Positions 62,659 through 64,000 of a DNA stretch of 64,000 bases are shown here, one piece after another. Source of the stretch: Methanocorpusculum sp. (lineage in GTDB: Archaea; Halobacteriota; Methanomicrobia; Methanomicrobiales; Methanocorpusculaceae); contig JAFOFB010000001.1 of assembly GCA_017387505.1 (NCBI GenBank), positions 1-64,000 on the forward strand, written 5' to 3'. Positions within the stretch are counted from its first letter, which is position 1, and every line of letters begins with the position of its first letter. The notes beneath the pieces were generated by a model. That model worked only from the letters and a program-made list of their open reading frames with translations. It was not told the origin of the DNA and made no database searches. Position numbers and translations under genes: made by a program.

Positions 62659-63005
62659 GCGAGTACCTCCATTATTGCTTTTTTCACTGAATCAACACTT
62701 TCTCCTGCTTCAACACGGGAGATGAATGCTTTTCCTTCCTCATCTGAGAGAAGTCCTAAAGCGGTTGTAAGATGCGGGATGGATAATACATCAGAGATTC
62801 CTTCTGCTGCCTTGTCTGCGGCAAGAAGGCGAGGTACGATGTTTTCCAAAGTCATCATATCGCATCCGTTAATCAGGATTTTTCTCATATGCTGCCTTGA
62901 GATTCCGAGGCGTCCTGCAAGGGATAAGACTGCTTCATCCTGGCTTGTTCCCTTGAGGATTAAGAGTTTCATTGAGCGAAGGTCACGTTCATAGACTAAC
63001 TCCAT
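62655..63005 (-). CDS. ehaM: Eha subunit M (DUF1959)
   Basis: 116-aa soluble helical protein with the DUF1959 pattern [30 protein letters not shown]...[16 protein letters not shown]1959 is, to my knowledge, specific to Eha hydrogenases, so it is the best evidence for the Eha type here. Its start shares TAATG with the upstream membrane-subunit stop. Confidence 0.85.
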   Translation of the reverse strand: MELVYERDLRSMKLLILKGTSQDEAVLSLAGRLGISRQHMRKILINGCDMMTLENIVPRLLAADKAAEGISDVLSIPHLTTALGLLSDEEGKAFISRVEAGESVDSVKKAIMEVLA

Positions 63006-63262
63006 TAGAACACACCTCCGATGAAGAAGAATACAAGACCATATGCTGCAAAGAGCAGAATCATGGTCCAGAGGATGATAACTTCACCAACGTGTACTGT
63101 GTGTTCGTTTTCCCAGATGAAAACGGTTGCAAGAAGTCCGAGAATCACAGCCCCAACGGCTGCAGCAGGCAGGATTGCCGGATGCAGAGCTCCTTCGAGA
63201 ATCATCAGTGCGATGTAGAATACAGCACCGATAAGTACAGCTTTAAAGATAGGGTTCTTCAT
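63005..63262 (-). CDS. Small Eha membrane subunit
   Basis: 85 aa, three hydrophobic segments (MKNPIFKAVLIGAVFYIALM..., ILPAAAVGAVILGLLATVFIW, VGEVIILWTMILLFAAYGLVFFF). The ATG at 63262 overlaps the ehaJ stop (ATGA) with GGTGATGG upstream; the longer frame to 63511 lies inside ehaJ in another frame. By position it corresponds to EhaK/EhaL; I cannot tell which. Confidence 0.75.
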   Translation of the reverse strand: MKNPIFKAVLIGAVFYIALMILEGALHPAILPAAAVGAVILGLLATVFIWENEHTVHVGEVIILWTMILLFAAYGLVFFFIGGVF

Positions 63263-64000
63263 AATCCCATCACCACCCATACGATTACAGCATAGATACA
63301 GACAACTGCAGTCCAGATGGTCTGGATTGTAACTGTCTGATATGGTGTCAGCATCGGAGTTGTTGCACAGACAAAGGAGATTACAACCATTAAGATAATC
63401 ATTACGATTAAGAACAGCCACCACGGGAGAGCTCCAAAGAAGAGCATGACAAATACCGAGAGAAGTACGACTGTCTTTAATGCGTTTGCAATGTTTAAGA
63501 CTGCTCTCCATCCTCCGAAGTGTTCAGTCCAGTATCCGGAGACCAGCTCTTTTGCCTCAATTACCGAGAACGGGCCGTAGTGGGCTTTCGAGAGGATAAT
63601 CAGGAAGAGAGACACAGCGGCAGGGATTGCAATCAAGAAGAGAGGTCCATTTACTGCTTCCCATGCGGTGATTCCAGATAAGGAAAGAGTTCCGGTGAAG
63701 AGATATACAACAACTACTGTGACAAGCAGCGGAAGCTCTGCTGCTGCAGACATTACAGAACGAATTGCTCCAAATTTGGTGTACGGGGAGCCGGATGAAA
63801 GACCGGTTCCATGCTCAACAATTTTGTGGAGCATGTAGCATGCGAAGATGATAAGAAGGCTTCCGCCTGTCCATACAGTAAAGAGTGCTCCAATCCAGAT
63901 TGCAAGGGACAGACAGATTACTGCAACGTAAACGGTCTGACTTGCGGTTTTTGGAATCCAGGTCTGCTTGAAGGCAAATTTGAGAGTGTGTAATATCTCC
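63259..64000 (-). CDS. ehaJ: Eha membrane subunit, NuoH-like (partial)
   Basis: C-terminal part of the NuoH/EchB-type ion-translocating subunit; the frame stays open to the window edge, so the start is outside. The protein visible is about 246 aa, beginning with EILHTLKFAFKQTWIPKTAS and including the NuoH-like AKHYGPFSVIEAKELVSGYWTEHFGG loop (as SKAHYGPFSVIEAKELVSGY). It couples ferredoxin reduction with H2 to ion flow. Confidence 0.85.
   Translation of the reverse strand, partial: EILHTLKFAFKQTWIPKTASQTVYVAVICLSLAIWIGALFTVWTGGSLLIIFACYMLHKIVEHGTGLSSGSPYTKFGAIRSVMSAAAELPLLVTVVVVYLFTGTLSLSGITAWEAVNGPLFLIAIPAAVSLFLIILSKAHYGPFSVIEAKELVSGYWTEHFGGWRAVLNIANALKTVVLLSVFVMLFFGALPWWLFLIVMIILMVVISFVCATTPMLTPYQTVTIQTIWTAVVCIYAVIVWVVMGL

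Overview
The window reads as chromosomal DNA of a hydrogenotrophic methanogenic archaeon of the order Methanomicrobiales, most likely a Methanocorpusculum relative (the genus is inferred from gene content, not from a search). Seen directly: PolD large subunit with a PIP-type tail, RFC large subunit, an HMf-type histone, archaeosine tRNA enzymes, an Eha-type energy-converting [NiFe] hydrogenase joined to formylmethanofuran dehydrogenase genes, two methanogenesis marker proteins, a methanopterin-biosynthesis GHMP enzyme, FdhD, AT-rich box A promoters and GGTGA/GGAGG ribosome-binding sites. Coding density is high and many neighbouring genes overlap by 1-10 nt.

Layout. 0.1-3.5 kb: rfcL, then the marker 2 / marker 4 (mtxX) pair. 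3.6-7.8 kb: histone; DUF2193-DUF2180-aqpM operon; MFS exporter. 7.9-13 kb: a 49-aa coiled-coil gene; operon gamma-carbonic anhydrase / short HdrA / mtnA / DUF116; ArsD-like protein with a DUF5714 gene broken by an in-frame TGA. 13-17.5 kb: AMMECR1-tgtA-arcS, tRNA-Arg(CCG), HAD phosphatase. 17.5-22.6 kb: iron/corrinoid-type ABC importer; THEP1 NTPase, flavoprotein, TatD-like operon. 22.6-24.2 kb: four 15-bp operators at an exact 32-bp period ahead of a small RHH-like gene, a PP-loop asparagine-synthase-like gene and a membrane peptide gene with an in-frame TGA. 24.3-26.3 kb: 5'-deoxyadenosine/MTA salvage. 26.3-31.8 kb: korDABC-sucCD-dacZ. 31.9-35.5 kb: epimerase, dapA-dapB, ferredoxin, fdhD. 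35.6-42 kb: a large decayed surface-protein gene and a lipoprotein gene between two inverted 66-bp GC-rich repeats. 42-45.3 kb: AcnX small subunit, radical SAM, mptG, a small membrane-anchored protein. 45.3-50 kb: a dif site next to xerA, DUF5806, glmM, BofA-like protein, radical SAM. 50-56 kb: a tRNA-Leu with stem mismatches plus a flanking duplication, polC, HEAT, MscS, DUF432. 56-58 kb: sodium/solute symporter with a 36-aa partner. 58-64 kb: eha-fwd operon, running off the right edge.

How the genes fit together: Eha uses ion motive force to reduce ferredoxin, and FwdA/FwdC belong to the first, ferredoxin-dependent step of CO2 reduction. KorABCD and SucCD make 2-oxoglutarate by the reductive branch of the TCA cycle, and DacZ is co-transcribed with them. 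The deaminase and phosphorylase at 24-26 kb and MtnA at 9-10 kb form successive steps of nucleoside salvage after SAM use. The most unusual signals are the 32-bp-periodic operator array (22.65 kb), the perfect dif site (45.63 kb), the inverted repeats around the surface-protein locus, and in-frame stop codons in three otherwise intact reading frames.
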